Counted from the stretch's first letter, positions 1 through 9,533 are shown. The stretch: 64,000 nt of DNA from Marinobacter halophilus (GCF_003007685.1 NZ_PXNN01000004.1:33619-97618); one strand, 5' to 3'. A program made the numbers and translations. The notes: a model not told the origin generated them from the letters alone.

Positions 1-40
1 CTCAAAATGTCTAATGCTTACATCATACGGCCGGTGCTCG

Positions 41-75
41 TCACCTTGTGTCAGAATTTGTCACCTTTTGTGTAA
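41..75. promoter_or_regulatory. Direct repeat upstream of nadC
   Basis: Two related 13-bp words (TCACCTTGTGTCA at 41 and TCACCTTTTGTGT at 61) begin exactly 20 bp apart, about two helical turns, with a third shorter match (TCACATTTT) near 88. They lie about 120 bp before the nadC start in otherwise non-coding sequence. The spacing would suit a regulator bound to one DNA face, but no known operator was recognised and no function is shown. The rest of 1-193 holds nothing else I can support. Confidence 0.3.
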
Positions 76-193
76 CAACGACCTACGTCACATTTTAACA
101 GCAATCACCGTGGTCATTTTACGTAACGGCAGGCTGGCAGTAGAATTGCGGTCCTTACGCAAATCCACCAAATCTGACCGTCGGAAAAACGCC

Positions 194-1033
194 ATGATCG
201 CCCCTGAATTACTCCGCCAGGCCCGTATTGAATCGGTTGCTCACAGCCTCCGCGAAGACATTGGCGACGGCGACATTACCGCCATGCTGATTCCGGCCGG
301 TAAATCAGCGACAGGGCGAGTGATCACCCGCGAGCCCGCCCGCCTTTCCGGCAAAGACTGGGTTGATGAAGTGTTTCGGCAGGTGGATCCATCGGTTGAA
401 CTCGCCTGGCGGTACCAGGACGGTGACGACGTTGCAGCTGACGAGATCATTTTCACCATGACCGGCCCGGCACGGTCACTGCTCATCGCAGAGCGGGCCG
501 CTCTGAACTGGCTACAGACCCTGTCGGGCGTAGCCACAACCTGCGCTGGGTTCGCGGCCAGAGTGGCGCACACCAAGGTGCGACTGCTGGACACCCGCAA
601 AACCATCCCCGGCCTGCGCCTGGCCCAGAAATACGCGGTCACCTGCGGCGGCTGTGACAATCACCGCCTGGGCCTATGGGACGCTTTTCTGATCAAGGAA
701 AACCACATTGCGGCCTGCGGCTCGATTGCCGGGGCCATCAACGAAGCCCGCCGGATCGCTCCCGCCCGCCCGGTGGAGGTCGAAACCGAGTCTATGGACG
801 AGCTTAACCAGGCCCTGGACGCGGGCGCCGACATCATCATGCTGGACGAGTTTTCGCTGGAGGATATGGCAGAAGCCGTCCGCGTTACCGCAGGCCGGGC
901 CAGGCTCGAAGCCTCAGGCGGAATCAACGAGCACACGTTGATCCCGGTGGCGGAAACCGGGGTGGATTACATATCTATCGGCGCACTGACCAAAGACCTT
1001 CGGGCGATCGACCTGTCCATGCGCCTGGACTGA
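194..1033 (+). CDS. nadC: Nicotinate-nucleotide pyrophosphorylase (carboxylating)
   Basis: Quinolinate phosphoribosyltransferase converts quinolinate and PRPP to nicotinate mononucleotide, CO2 and PPi in cytoplasmic de novo NAD synthesis. From the ATG at 194 the protein is 279 residues, normal for the family. It shows an early [11 protein letters not shown] segment, the [12 protein letters not shown] helix, the [10 protein letters not shown] motif with substrate-binding Arg and Lys, KENHI, EVETE and a C-terminal SGGIN and DYISIGALT. The reading frame stays open upstream to position 14, but that extension is not NadC-like, so the internal ATG was chosen. It converges on yqcC-like at 1061. Confidence 0.96.
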   Translation: MIAPELLRQARIESVAHSLREDIGDGDITAMLIPAGKSATGRVITREPARLSGKDWVDEVFRQVDPSVELAWRYQDGDDVAADEIIFTMTGPARSLLIAERAALNWLQTLSGVATTCAGFAARVAHTKVRLLDTRKTIPGLRLAQKYAVTCGGCDNHRLGLWDAFLIKENHIAACGSIAGAINEARRIAPARPVEVETESMDELNQALDAGADIIMLDEFSLEDMAEAVRVTAGRARLEASGGINEHTLIPVAETGVDYISIGALTKDLRAIDLSMRLD

Positions 1034-1060
1034 AGCCGGGGACACAGCACCCGCCGCCAC

Positions 1061-1402
1061 TCAGGAGCCGGACAGCAGCCGGTCCATTTCCTCAAGCGCC
1101 CTGATCAGGCGCTGACCGGACTGCGGCCGGCCACGGAAATACTCTTCGGCCATCGGCGCAATACCGGAAACCAAGGGCAGTGGATGCCCGCTTTCAACCA
1201 GCCCCTTCATTTTTTCCAGAAACACAAATTGGAGCCACTGTGTAAACTCCATGGTGTCGAGACAGAAGGGTTCAGTGCTTTGAAACGCCTCTTCCGCCGG
1301 CGGAATAACTTCCCAAACCTCGAGCTGCCGAAGCTCTATCTCGATCTGCAGCAGGCTGTCGGTTATCTGGTCAAAATGGTGTTTATTGGTGCTCATACTC
1401 AT
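1061..1402 (-). CDS. YqcC-like protein (DUF446)
   Basis: A small 113-residue, mostly helical protein of the YqcC/DUF446 family. Family hallmarks visible are the N-terminal helix with IEIELRQLEVW, the FCLDTMEFTQWLQFVFLEKM segment in the middle and a C-terminal segment with PLPLVSGIAPMAEEYF. The molecular role is unknown; in enterobacteria yqcC neighbours the pseudouridine synthase truC, which is absent here. It lies 4 bp after the ParA-like gene and is probably co-transcribed with it. A second ATG two codons in (1396) is an equally possible start. Confidence 0.85.
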   Translation of the reverse strand: MSMSTNKHHFDQITDSLLQIEIELRQLEVWEVIPPAEEAFQSTEPFCLDTMEFTQWLQFVFLEKMKGLVESGHPLPLVSGIAPMAEEYFRGRPQSGQRLIRALEEMDRLLSGS

Positions 1403-1406
1403 TCAA

Positions 1407-2204
1407 TCAGTCAGCCAAGGGTTCAAGTTCAACCGACTCGCCGTGGAGCACACGGTACAGGTCCTCATACTGACGGGTCAGCGGGTGTTTCGGTGCCATG
1501 TGAATCAAAGGCTGCCGGCTCTGATGAGACTCTTTCATCTTTACCGAACTGGATAACCGCACCGGCAGAACCGGCAAGCCCTCAGCAATCAACTCTTTCA
1601 CCAGTTGCTTGGGCAAGCTGGCTCTGGGCTGGAACTGGTTGGCAATAATGCCTTCAACCACCAACTCCGGGTTGTGATCTTCCTGCAACTCGCGAATTTC
1701 ATGAAGGATGCTGTACAACGCCTGGCGAGAGAAATCATCGCAATCGAAAGGGATCAGACAGCGCTGAGCGGCAATCAGCGCGGAGCGGGTGTAAAAATTA
1801 AGCGCCGGGGCAGTATCAATGTAGATCTCATCAAACGAGTCACCAAGCTTCTTAAGAAATTCACGAAGCTTGTAGATCTTATGCTTGGCTTCCAGCTTAC
1901 GCTCCAGAAAGTCCAGCTCAGGACTGGAGGGCAAAACAAACAGGTTATCAAACGGCGAGGCATGCACGAATTCATCCGGGCGACGGTTGAACACGCTGAA
2001 AGCAACGGTCTGCTCCAGCAAATCGGCGGCGGTATCCTTCAGTTCGGTCGCTGGTTTTCCCAGCAGGTAGTGCGTTGAGTTGCCCTGCGGGTCGAGATCC
2101 ACCACCAGGGTACGCCTGCCCCGGGCAGCACTGATCGCCGCCAGATTACAGGTGATACTCGACTTGCCTACACCGCCTTTCTGGTTAAAAACCACCCGTC
2201 TCAT
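1407..2204 (-). CDS. ParA/Soj-family ATPase, orphan
   Basis: A 265-residue deviant-Walker P-loop ATPase of the ParA/MinD superfamily. The KGGVGKSS motif lies at residues 9-16, a DLDPQGNST Walker A' segment near 37-45, and the DEIYIDTAP Walker B-like segment mid-protein. ParA proteins dimerise on DNA with ATP and position chromosomes, plasmids or protein clusters. No ParB gene or obvious parS accompanies it, so its cargo cannot be told; it is unlikely to be the chromosomal Soj, which normally sits with parB near gidA. GGAGAG precedes the ATG. It is upstream of the yqcC-like gene and downstream of hda, with the same direction. Confidence 0.85.
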   Translation of the reverse strand: MRRVVFNQKGGVGKSSITCNLAAISAARGRRTLVVDLDPQGNSTHYLLGKPATELKDTAADLLEQTVAFSVFNRRPDEFVHASPFDNLFVLPSSPELDFLERKLEAKHKIYKLREFLKKLGDSFDEIYIDTAPALNFYTRSALIAAQRCLIPFDCDDFSRQALYSILHEIRELQEDHNPELVVEGIIANQFQPRASLPKQLVKELIAEGLPVLPVRLSSSVKMKESHQSRQPLIHMAPKHPLTRQYEDLYRVLHGESVELEPLAD

Positions 2205-2243
2205 GTCGTCTCTCCAATGGACATTATCGTTATTAATCCGTTA

Positions 2244-2942
2244 CTACCATCCCATGACGGTTTTTACGAAAGGGATGGTCAATCTCCTTTGTGCCTGCAG
2301 GGAATTTTCATCCAGGATGTCCAGCAGGCCCAACAGGTCACCCAGCCGGCGAGGCGCTCTGCGCATGATGAAACCGGCCACATCCTCACTCAGCACCATT
2401 CCACGCTGCTCGGCCCTTGCCATCAGAATCCGGAGCCTGTCTTCATCCCGATACACCCCCAACTGAATCAACAGCCCGTGGGCCAGCCGGGAACCGAGAT
2501 CCGCCAGGCCGAACGGTAGCACGGCGGGCACTTCTGACAGTGTGATCAATAACAGGCCGCCGCGGTCAAGAACCCGGTTGTACAGATGGAAAACAGCCTC
2601 TTCCCAGTCATCATTGCCCGCCACCAGATCCAGATCGTCCAGACAAACAAGGTCATGGGACTCCAGTCCTGCCAGGGCATCCGGCCCGAACGGTTGTAAC
2701 TCCTGAATACTGATGCAGACGGCGCTCTGGTCGCGCCGCTCGGCGAAATGGCAGGCAGCCTGAAGCAAATGACTTTTGCCGGTGTCTGAATCGCCACAGA
2801 TCACCACCACCGGAGCGCCGGCGGACTGCTGGCATACCACTTTCAGCCGACGAGCGGCATCATGATTACGGTCGCCATGAAAGTTGTCGAACCGGGCATC
2901 GTCGCGGAGTCTGACCCCGAGCACCATCTGCGAAGGTGTCAT
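2244..2942 (-). CDS. hda: DnaA-homologue regulator Hda
   Basis: Hda is an AAA+ relative of the DnaA ATPase domain that, with the DNA-loaded beta clamp, stimulates ATP hydrolysis by DnaA and prevents re-initiation (RIDA). The protein is 232 residues from the ATG at 2942, which overlaps the stop of the preceding CDP-alcohol phosphatidyltransferase gene by 4 bp (ATGA). The N-terminus MTPSQMVLGVRL carries the clamp-binding QMVLGVRL-like peptide, followed by Walker A GDSDTGKS and Walker B LVCLDDLDL. The frame extends upstream into the neighbouring gene, but that part is not Hda-like. Confidence 0.93.
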   Translation of the reverse strand: MTPSQMVLGVRLRDDARFDNFHGDRNHDAARRLKVVCQQSAGAPVVVICGDSDTGKSHLLQAACHFAERRDQSAVCISIQELQPFGPDALAGLESHDLVCLDDLDLVAGNDDWEEAVFHLYNRVLDRGGLLLITLSEVPAVLPFGLADLGSRLAHGLLIQLGVYRDEDRLRILMARAEQRGMVLSEDVAGFIMRRAPRRLGDLLGLLDILDENSLQAQRRLTIPFVKTVMGW

Positions 2943-3499
2943 GAGCGTTTGGCTCTCCAGGCTCGCATACCCCACACCAGGATGTAGTGAAAGCCACTGA
3001 ATATCGCAGACACAGCCACCAGCAGAATACCGATCTCCATCACCCAAAGCTGCATAGGCAAGCCAGCCATCAGAATAATGACCGCCAGAGCCATCAGAAC
3101 CTGGATAAAGGTGTTGATTTTGCCGGGAATGCTCGGCTCCATCTCAAATCGCCCTACCCCGTAGTGATACATGAGCCCTCCGGCAACAATTACCAGATCA
3201 CGACCAAGCACCAGGGCAAAAAGCCAGACGGGCAAAATACCGGTATAGGTCAGCATCAGATAAGCCGAGATCAGCAGCGCCTTATCGGCCAGGGGGTCCG
3301 CAACGGCCCCAAGGCGGGAGCGCCAATGAAAGTACCGAGCCAGAAATCCATCGAGGGCATCGGTGACCGCCGCAACCGCAAAAATAAACAGCGATAGCCG
3401 ATAGTTGCCTTCCAACAACGCGCCCGCAAACGGAATAATGAGCAATATCCGCAAAAATGTCAGAGCGTTGGGAATCCATCGCCACCGGTGCAATATCAC
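2939..3499 (-). CDS. CDP-alcohol phosphatidyltransferase family protein
   Basis: An integral membrane enzyme of 186 residues with four to six hydrophobic segments. It carries the complete family signature D-x2-D-G-x2-A-R-x8-G-x3-D-x3-D: D47, D50, G51, A54, R55, G64, D68, D72. Such enzymes transfer a phosphatidyl group from CDP-diacylglycerol to an alcohol; PgsA (phosphatidylglycerophosphate synthase) is the nearest well-known relative, but the acceptor cannot be read from sequence. Translation probably begins at a GTG at 3499, which has GGAGG seven bases upstream. It sits between the DUF2066 gene and hda, with ATGA coupling to hda. Confidence 0.88.
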   Translation of the reverse strand: MILHRWRWIPNALTFLRILLIIPFAGALLEGNYRLSLFIFAVAAVTDALDGFLARYFHWRSRLGAVADPLADKALLISAYLMLTYTGILPVWLFALVLGRDLVIVAGGLMYHYGVGRFEMEPSIPGKINTFIQVLMALAVIILMAGLPMQLWVMEIGILLVAVSAIFSGFHYILVWGMRAWRAKRS

Positions 3500-3519
3500 G
3501 AACAGGCCTCCGCTGCCCT

Positions 3520-4839
3520 TTACTCGCCACCACCGCGAACAACCGAAGCCGGCTGCCAGCGGTAGTAAAGCACTTGATACAGTGATTCAAACGCTTGCTC
3601 AGCATCCTGTTCGTCACTGTCCTGAAGCGGTTGATAGACGAACAAAGCAGTGTCCGGATTCTGCTCACCAGCTTCGCCAGACTCAGCCCCGACCTCAGCC
3701 CCGACCTCAGCCTGCTGAGGCTCAGCCGCGGGCTCGCTCACGGGCGTGGCTGTCGATGGCAAGGCCTCTTCCGGCTGGCCTTCGATCACCACGAAGCGCG
3801 GGTCCAGGGCAATGTATTGCCGAAGCTGATCCAGCTCGCCAGTAAACGTAACCTGTACTGTCAGCCGCTCATTCCGCACTCGTGAGGCACCCACCGAGAC
3901 CACCGGCGTAAAACTGTTCAGCGCTTTGCCAACGTTACCGTAATCGGCCAGCGACGTTATGCCCTCCAGCACGATGTCGACTTGCGGAGAATCACCTACT
4001 TCGCCCGCCGCGACTGCGTAACGGCTCGCAAATGCATCTGACCAGCGCCCGACGACGGCCTGCGCGAGCTCTGCAGGACTTGCTGCGGTAACGGATTGCT
4101 CGGCGCTGCCCATGCTTATACCATCAAACACCCAGCCTGCACGCCACTGGCCACCGGATCGGCTGACGCGCACAAGCGCCAGCGCATCATGGGGCATATC
4201 AGACGACGCTTCCCGAATACGCCCGGTAAACTGTCCCCACAAATCGGACAACAAGGCGCGGTCACCCTGAACGCTATGCGGCGGAAATACCACGGGCAAC
4301 CCACGCTCTTCCGCAGCCGCAAGAAAATGCTGACGCCAACTTGCGGCGTCATCATCTATACGGTCAGCGCTTTCAGTGGCCGCCGTGATTAATTTGCGAT
4401 CACCACGGTCTTCAACCGCCACCCAGGCCAGGCTCAATGGGCGGTTGGCACCCCACACCGGCGCGCTAATAGAGGCAAGCGCCCGGTTGACGCCCACGGC
4501 ACCAAAACTCATTTGCATTCTGGACTCGCCGTCGTTGCGACGAACCTGGTAGGCCAACAGCAGCGACTCCGCATTGCTGAGCACTTCATCAACACCGTCC
4601 AGCGCCAACACATCCCGGCTTCCGGACACCCGGACCATGACCCGGCGGAGCCCTTCGGCATATCCGGCCTGCAGATCATCAGACCCGGAGCCATCAACGG
4701 CAACGTCAACGTTATACAACCCGGAGACCGTGACTGCAGAGGCCGGCCCGGCCAGCGCCCACAGCAAACCGACCGCGGCTGCCATTAAAAAGGCTGCATA
4801 CCTGAATATTCTGATGTGAATTCTCCCCGATTCAGTCAT
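3520..4839 (-). CDS. DUF2066 exported protein
   Basis: A protein of about 439 residues from the ATG at 4839; an upstream ATG at 4860 would add seven residues before the signal peptide. The N-terminus has an Arg-rich start and a hydrophobic run ending in GPASAVT, a probable Sec signal peptide, so it acts in the periplasm or envelope. The DUF2066 core follows, with YNVDVAVDGSGSDDLQAGY and GLRRVMVRVSGSRDVL. The C-terminal region is Glu/Ala/Pro-rich and includes a tandem AEVG duplication. Function is unknown. It is divergent from purM and upstream of the CDP-alcohol phosphatidyltransferase and hda, the usual neighbourhood of this family. Confidence 0.85.
   Translation of the reverse strand: MTESGRIHIRIFRYAAFLMAAAVGLLWALAGPASAVTVSGLYNVDVAVDGSGSDDLQAGYAEGLRRVMVRVSGSRDVLALDGVDEVLSNAESLLLAYQVRRNDGESRMQMSFGAVGVNRALASISAPVWGANRPLSLAWVAVEDRGDRKLITAATESADRIDDDAASWRQHFLAAAEERGLPVVFPPHSVQGDRALLSDLWGQFTGRIREASSDMPHDALALVRVSRSGGQWRAGWVFDGISMGSAEQSVTAASPAELAQAVVGRWSDAFASRYAVAAGEVGDSPQVDIVLEGITSLADYGNVGKALNSFTPVVSVGASRVRNERLTVQVTFTGELDQLRQYIALDPRFVVIEGQPEEALPSTATPVSEPAAEPQQAEVGAEVGAESGEAGEQNPDTALFVYQPLQDSDEQDAEQAFESLYQVLYYRWQPASVVRGGGE
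3687..3710. repeat. 12-bp tandem repeat inside DUF2066 gene
   Basis: The unit CCCCGACCTCAG occurs twice in a row, in frame, producing the repeated AEVG peptide in the low-complexity C-terminal part of the DUF2066 protein. A slippage-prone microsatellite is the simplest reading; copy number may vary between strains. Confidence 0.7.
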
Positions 4840-4965
4840 GTAACACCCTGCCGTTCCCATGATTGCCGGACAGGATACACCAACCGTTCAGACGAGAGTA
4901 GCAAGCGCCTGTTGCAGCTTGGCAATGATGCATCACGAATATTTACACGCTTTGCCGAATTCCGG

Positions 4966-4994
4966 TTGGAGCCCCCGTGCGCACCTGCTAAAAT
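4966..4994 (+). promoter_or_regulatory. Candidate sigma-70 promoter of purM
   Basis: A TTGGAG -35 hexamer (4966-4971) and a TAAAAT -10 hexamer (4989-4994) are separated by 17 bp and end 37 bp before the purM start. This is in the 191-bp divergent spacer between the DUF2066 gene and purM. No PurR-like palindrome was recognised. Confidence 0.5.
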
Positions 4995-5030
4995 CCGCCG
5001 CCTGACCCACAGGCCAATGGTTACATACCC

Positions 5031-6095
5031 ATGAGCGAACACAAGCCCTCCCTCACCTATCGCGATGCCGGCGTTGATATCGACGCAGGTAACGATCTGG
5101 TAAACCGTATCAAGAACACCGCAGCCCGCACTCGTAGGCCCGAAGTCCTCGGCGGCCTGGGCGGTTTTGGCGCCATGGTGTCAATCCCGGCCGGTTATCG
5201 GGAGCCGGTTCTTGTATCCGGAACTGACGGTGTGGGCACCAAACTGCGCCTGGCCATGCAGCTCGAAAAGCATGACACCATCGGCATCGATCTGGTCGCT
5301 ATGTGCGTCAATGATCTCATCGTGGGCGGCGCCGAACCGCTGTTCTTCCTTGACTACTACGCCACCGGCAAGCTCAACGTCGACATCGCCGCCCAGGTGG
5401 TTGACGGCATCGGCACTGGCTGCGAACTGTCCGGCTGCGCCCTGGTGGGTGGTGAAACGGCTGAAATGCCCGGCATGTACGAGGGCGAAGATTACGACCT
5501 CGCCGGCTTTTGCGTTGGCATCGTCGAGCGCAGCGAAGTGATTGATGGCAGTCGGGCTCAACCGGGCGATGTGCTGCTGGCCCTGGGCTCCTCCGGTCCG
5601 CATTCCAACGGCTATTCATTGATCCGTAAAATCATCGACGTCAGCAAGGCTGATCTGAACCAGCCAATGGGCGACACCACTCTGGCCGAGGCGCTGATGG
5701 CACCGACGCGCATTTACGTGAAGAACCTGCTGCAGCTGATCCGGGAAGTCGACGTTCGCGCGCTCTCCCACATTACTGGCGGCGGCCTGCCCGAGAACAT
5801 CCCCCGGGTGCTGCCCGACGGCACCGTAGCGGCCATTGATACCGAAAGCTGGGCACTGCCCCCTGTATTCCAGTGGCTGCAGGACGCCGGCGGCGTGGCC
5901 ATCGAAGAAATGTACCGCACTTTTAACTGCGGCATCGGCATGATCGTTTGTGTACCGGCCGAACAGAAAGATCTGGCCATCGACACCCTGAACGCCATGG
6001 GCGAGAAAGTCTGGCAGGTGGGCGTGCTCGAAAAGGCAGAAGCCAGCGAGGCAAAAGCGGAAGTTCGCTATGCGCCAGGGCTGCTCCAGGCATGA
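5031..6095 (+). CDS. purM: Phosphoribosylformylglycinamidine cyclo-ligase (AIR synthetase)
   Basis: PurM makes 5-aminoimidazole ribonucleotide from FGAM and ATP in step five of purine synthesis. The 354-residue protein has the expected N-terminal [14 protein letters not shown], the [14 protein letters not shown] loop, the [23 protein letters not shown] segment, [11 protein letters not shown] and the C-terminal [17 protein letters not shown] and FNCGIGM motifs. Its stop overlaps the purN start (ATGA), so the two are translationally coupled. Confidence 0.97.
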   Translation: MSEHKPSLTYRDAGVDIDAGNDLVNRIKNTAARTRRPEVLGGLGGFGAMVSIPAGYREPVLVSGTDGVGTKLRLAMQLEKHDTIGIDLVAMCVNDLIVGGAEPLFFLDYYATGKLNVDIAAQVVDGIGTGCELSGCALVGGETAEMPGMYEGEDYDLAGFCVGIVERSEVIDGSRAQPGDVLLALGSSGPHSNGYSLIRKIIDVSKADLNQPMGDTTLAEALMAPTRIYVKNLLQLIREVDVRALSHITGGGLPENIPRVLPDGTVAAIDTESWALPPVFQWLQDAGGVAIEEMYRTFNCGIGMIVCVPAEQKDLAIDTLNAMGEKVWQVGVLEKAEASEAKAEVRYAPGLLQA

Positions 6096-6754
6096 AGGCT
6101 GATTCCGCGCCGCGTCCGACCATCCTGGTACTGGCCTCCGGCAGTGGCACCAACCTGCAGGCCCTCATTGATGCCAGCCGCCAGCGGGACTTCCCGGGCG
6201 AGATTATCGCGGTGGGCTGCAACAAGCCCGGCGCCTTCGCCCTGGAGCGTGCCGCCCAGGCCAATATCAAAACCTTCGTAGTCAACCACAAAAACTTTGG
6301 CTCACGGGAAGAGTTTGATGGCGCCCTGATGGCTGAGATTCTTCGTCTCAACCCGGATCTGATCGTGCTTGCCGGCTTCATGCGCATCCTCACCGGTGAT
6401 TTTGTCCGGGCTTTCCGCGGCCGGATGCTGAACATTCACCCCTCACTGCTACCCGCCTATACCGGGCTCAACACCCACCAGCGGGTGCTCGACGCCGGTG
6501 ACACCACCCACGGCGTGTCCATCCACTTCGTCACCGAAGAACTGGATGGCGGGCCGGTGATTGCCCAGGCGGAGGTTGCCGTCACCAAGGACGATACGGC
6601 AGAAGCTCTCGCCGGGCGGGTCCAGCAACTGGAACACCTGTTGTACCCAATCGTGGTGCGCTGGTTTTGTGAAGGCCGAATACAGCTGGCAGCCGACGGC
6701 GTGTTATTTGATGGTGAAGCTCTGAGCCACCCTATGCGGCTATCCGACAGCTGA
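6092..6754 (+). CDS. purN: Phosphoribosylglycinamide formyltransferase
   Basis: PurN transfers the formyl group of 10-formyl-tetrahydrofolate to GAR, step three of purine synthesis. The protein is 220 residues from the ATG at 6092, which overlaps the purM stop by 4 bp; the open frame extends upstream inside purM but is not PurN-like there. Visible are the [14 protein letters not shown] phosphate-binding loop, AGFMRIL, the [10 protein letters not shown] segment with catalytic Asn and His, and [13 protein letters not shown] with the catalytic Asp. Confidence 0.96.
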   Translation: MKADSAPRPTILVLASGSGTNLQALIDASRQRDFPGEIIAVGCNKPGAFALERAAQANIKTFVVNHKNFGSREEFDGALMAEILRLNPDLIVLAGFMRILTGDFVRAFRGRMLNIHPSLLPAYTGLNTHQRVLDAGDTTHGVSIHFVTEELDGGPVIAQAEVAVTKDDTAEALAGRVQQLEHLLYPIVVRWFCEGRIQLAADGVLFDGEALSHPMRLSDS

Positions 6755-6826
6755 ACAGATTGTCATCCCCCGGCCGCTTGCGAACCGCTACACTGTCGCG
6801 ATTACCTACAGTGAAAGAGGCACCGG

Positions 6827-7573
6827 ATGCATATGAATAAAGCGCTAGTCAGCATTCTTGCGTGCCTGGCCGGACTCTGGTTCGGCCTGGCGTCACTCAC
6901 AGCGACAGCCTCAAAAGCCCAGGACACCAGCCCGACGCTCACCCCCTATGAGGCAAGCTACTCTGCCTCCATGTCCAAAGGCGTGAATCTTAGTGGTTCA
7001 GGCACGCGTTCGCTAACCGATCAAGGCAACAATGTCTGGCTATATCGCACCGAGGTAGAGTCCTTCATCGCTGATATCGACGAGTCGCTGGTGTTTCTCT
7101 GGGAAGATGGCCACGTCGTTCCACTGCGCTACCGCTACCGCATGGCGGGCTTTCTGATTCGTAACCGGGAGCAATCTATCGATTTTGACTGGCAGGCGGG
7201 CATCGCCAAGGGCAAATACCGGGACAAGGCTTTTGAACTGGAACTCCGGGAGGGCGCGCTTGATCCGCTGGGCTATCAACTGCAACTGCACCAGGATCTC
7301 AAGGCCGGCAAACGCGATGTCAGCTATCAGGTCATCGACAAGGCCCGTTATGACGAAGATCGCTTTGCAGTTATTGACGAAGAAAGCATCAGCGCCAACG
7401 GTCAGACCACAAAAACCCTTAAGGCCGAAAAAGTTCGCGCCGAAGACTCCAAACGCCAGACACTGATGTGGTTTGACCCGAATCAGAACCACCTGTTGGT
7501 GCGACTGCTCCAGATAGAGCCGGATGGCAGCGAGTACGAACTGCGCCTTAAAGATGCCACCATCGGTAATTGA
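6827..7573 (+). CDS. DUF3108 exported protein
   Basis: A 248-residue protein with a cleavable-looking signal peptide (short basic start, hydrophobic segment to about residue 30, then an Ala-Gln region). The mature part begins with YEASYSASMSKGVNLSGSGTRSL, contains VPLRYRYRM, and ends in a beta-rich domain with MWFDPNQNHLLVRLLQIEPDGSEYELRL, all typical of DUF3108. The family is thought to be periplasmic; its function is unknown. AGAGG precedes the start, and a second ATG at 6833 is possible. It follows purMN by 72 bp and converges on avtA. Confidence 0.87.
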   Translation: MHMNKALVSILACLAGLWFGLASLTATASKAQDTSPTLTPYEASYSASMSKGVNLSGSGTRSLTDQGNNVWLYRTEVESFIADIDESLVFLWEDGHVVPLRYRYRMAGFLIRNREQSIDFDWQAGIAKGKYRDKAFELELREGALDPLGYQLQLHQDLKAGKRDVSYQVIDKARYDEDRFAVIDEESISANGQTTKTLKAEKVRAEDSKRQTLMWFDPNQNHLLVRLLQIEPDGSEYELRLKDATIGN

Positions 7574-7590
7574 CGCCCCCAAAGCACGCA

Positions 7591-8868
7591 TCAGACCCTG
7601 ATGTCGTGCTCTGACCAGACCGCTTTGACTTCATCCGCAATGATTCTCAGACCTTCGGCAACCTGGTCGTCGTCCTGGGAGTAGGTCACCCGCAGGCATT
7701 CGTGGCGGTGTTGCCAGTCATCTTCCGGCAAGCCGGGGAAAAAATAATGGCCGGACACCACCAGAACACCTCTCAGCTTCAGGCGCTGGTAAAGCTCAAA
7801 GCTTGATACCGGCAAATCCGGGAACCAGAGCCACAGGAACATCGCTCCTTCCGGCTTGTGAATGTACCACCGGCAGTTGTCCTCGCCCATGGCGGCCCTG
7901 AAAGCCTCAACCGCCCGCTCCATCTTGGCCTTGTAAAACGGGCATACCACATCCCGGCTCAGGGACAGAATCTCACCGGAACGGACCAGTGGCTCGGCCA
8001 GCATGGCGCCAAAGCTGCCGGTGGCCAAATTCATGATAGCGTTAATGCCAGACATCGCCTTGATGACCGGCGCCGCGGCAATCACGATGCCGGTGCGCGC
8101 GGCCGGTAAACCCAACTTGGACAGGCTCAGGCACAGAATAATCTGCTCATTCCAGGTCGGCTGGGCGTCCACAAACAACAGGCTCGGGAACGGCGTGCCG
8201 TAGGCGCCGTCTACGATCAGCGGAATGTCGTGCTGGCGGGCAAGATCTTCAAGGCGAGCCAGCTCGTCATCGGTAATCACGTTGCCGGTGGGATTGGTGG
8301 GGCGTGACACGCAGATGGCCCCGGTCTCTCCGGTGACCTCAAGGGCATCAAAATCGACGTGGTACTTGAACTCATGGGCATCGGTGAAGGAGATGTCCGG
8401 CTGCACCGCGTGAAACAGCCCGGGTTCGATGCCCGCGTCCGCATAGCCGATATACTCGGGGGCCAGCGGCAACAGAATGTGCTTGCGATGCCCCTCACCG
8501 TAATCACCGCCAAACATGTTGAACAGCATGAAGAACGCCGCCTGGCTGCCATTGGTCAGAGCAATGTTTTCCGGCGCCAGGCCCCAGCCATACTCCCGGT
8601 TCAGCAGGTCAGCCAATGAGGCAATGAACTGTTTTTCGCCCTGAGGGGGATCATAGACACCCACCAGCCGGCGAACCTGTCCTTCATCCGCAGCCATCTG
8701 CGCCAGAATTTCCTGCACTCTTTGCTGAATCTCGGGAATGTGCCCGGGGTTGCCACCGCCCATCATGATCATCCCCTCGCCGGAGGCCATGGCGTTACCC
8801 AAGTCATCCATCAACGACGTGATGCCGGCATCGGCGGTAAACTTACGACCAAACGCAGAGAGTTTCAT
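7591..8868 (-). CDS. avtA: Valine--pyruvate transaminase
   Basis: A 425-residue fold-type I PLP aminotransferase matching AvtA, which exchanges amino groups between valine (or alanine) and 2-ketoisovalerate/pyruvate. The distinctive AvtA N-terminus (FGRKFTADAGITSLMDDLG followed by MMGGGNPGHIPE) is present, as are SRPTNPTGNV, IVDGAYGTPFP and the SLSKLGLPAARTGI segment with the PLP-binding Lys and following Arg. It is the last gene of the leftward mrp-dcd-yjaG-avtA group, 65 bp after the DUF416 gene. Confidence 0.92.
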   Translation of the reverse strand: MKLSAFGRKFTADAGITSLMDDLGNAMASGEGMIMMGGGNPGHIPEIQQRVQEILAQMAADEGQVRRLVGVYDPPQGEKQFIASLADLLNREYGWGLAPENIALTNGSQAAFFMLFNMFGGDYGEGHRKHILLPLAPEYIGYADAGIEPGLFHAVQPDISFTDAHEFKYHVDFDALEVTGETGAICVSRPTNPTGNVITDDELARLEDLARQHDIPLIVDGAYGTPFPSLLFVDAQPTWNEQIILCLSLSKLGLPAARTGIVIAAAPVIKAMSGINAIMNLATGSFGAMLAEPLVRSGEILSLSRDVVCPFYKAKMERAVEAFRAAMGEDNCRWYIHKPEGAMFLWLWFPDLPVSSFELYQRLKLRGVLVVSGHYFFPGLPEDDWQHRHECLRVTYSQDDDQVAEGLRIIADEVKAVWSEHDIRV

Positions 8869-8933
8869 GGCTGTTATCCGTTCAAAAGCGATTCAACAGG
8901 TGTCTGACAGGTGTAGCCTGGGCGCCTCAATCT

Positions 8934-9533
8934 TCAGCCCTCGAGCGAAATGCCCAGGTTGCTGACGCCATCGTTGGCGGCGTCGGTTCGCAACTGGCTG
9001 ATAAAGTCGCCCCTTGGCGTGCGCTGGCGCTTGAGGGCGAGCAAAGTGTCACGCTGGAACAGTTTGTCTTCTTTGAGCAGCGGGTGCTGCTCGAACAGGC
9101 GGACCAGTTCGTCTTCATCCATGCCTTCACCCTCAGACATCTCCACGAAATCCATCACAGTCTTGGTGGCCAGATGAGAGGCATCTGTGGCCCGATGCTT
9201 GTTCGGGTTCAGGCGATTAAGCAGGGCCTGCTCAAGCAGCTGGCAGAAATCGAAGGCCGGATACACGCCGTAAGCATCGTAGTCTTCGACGTTGGGGCTG
9301 AGCGCCTCGAGCTTGGTGAGCAACTGAGGGATGGCCGCTTCCGTGGCGTCTTCCTGGAGCAGGTCCCAGGCAAGATCCAGCAGCTGACGCATTTTACCGC
9401 CGCTTTTCATGCCAACGGCATCTGCAAACAGGGCGTAGTTTGGAAAGGCACGTTCGGCCAGCGTCAGCAGGAAGGCGCATTCGCGCCAGCCCTGAAGTTG
9501 TGATACGGCTTTAAGAAACTGGTTGGCGTTCAT
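8934..9533 (-). CDS. YjaG family protein (DUF416)
   Basis: A 199-residue, largely helical cytoplasmic protein of the DUF416/YjaG family. Diagnostic parts are the [25 protein letters not shown] N-terminus, the [19 protein letters not shown] region and the C-terminal [20 protein letters not shown]. No biochemical function is established. Its ATG overlaps the dcd stop by 4 bp, so it is translationally coupled to dcd. Confidence 0.87.
   Translation of the reverse strand: MNANQFLKAVSQLQGWRECAFLLTLAERAFPNYALFADAVGMKSGGKMRQLLDLAWDLLQEDATEAAIPQLLTKLEALSPNVEDYDAYGVYPAFDFCQLLEQALLNRLNPNKHRATDASHLATKTVMDFVEMSEGEGMDEDELVRLFEQHPLLKEDKLFQRDTLLALKRQRTPRGDFISQLRTDAANDGVSNLGISLEG

Noticed and set aside
14..193. 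N-terminal extension of NadC from position 14
   Set aside because: The first 60 codons are unlike NadC and contain the direct repeats; the ATG at 194 gives the family length.
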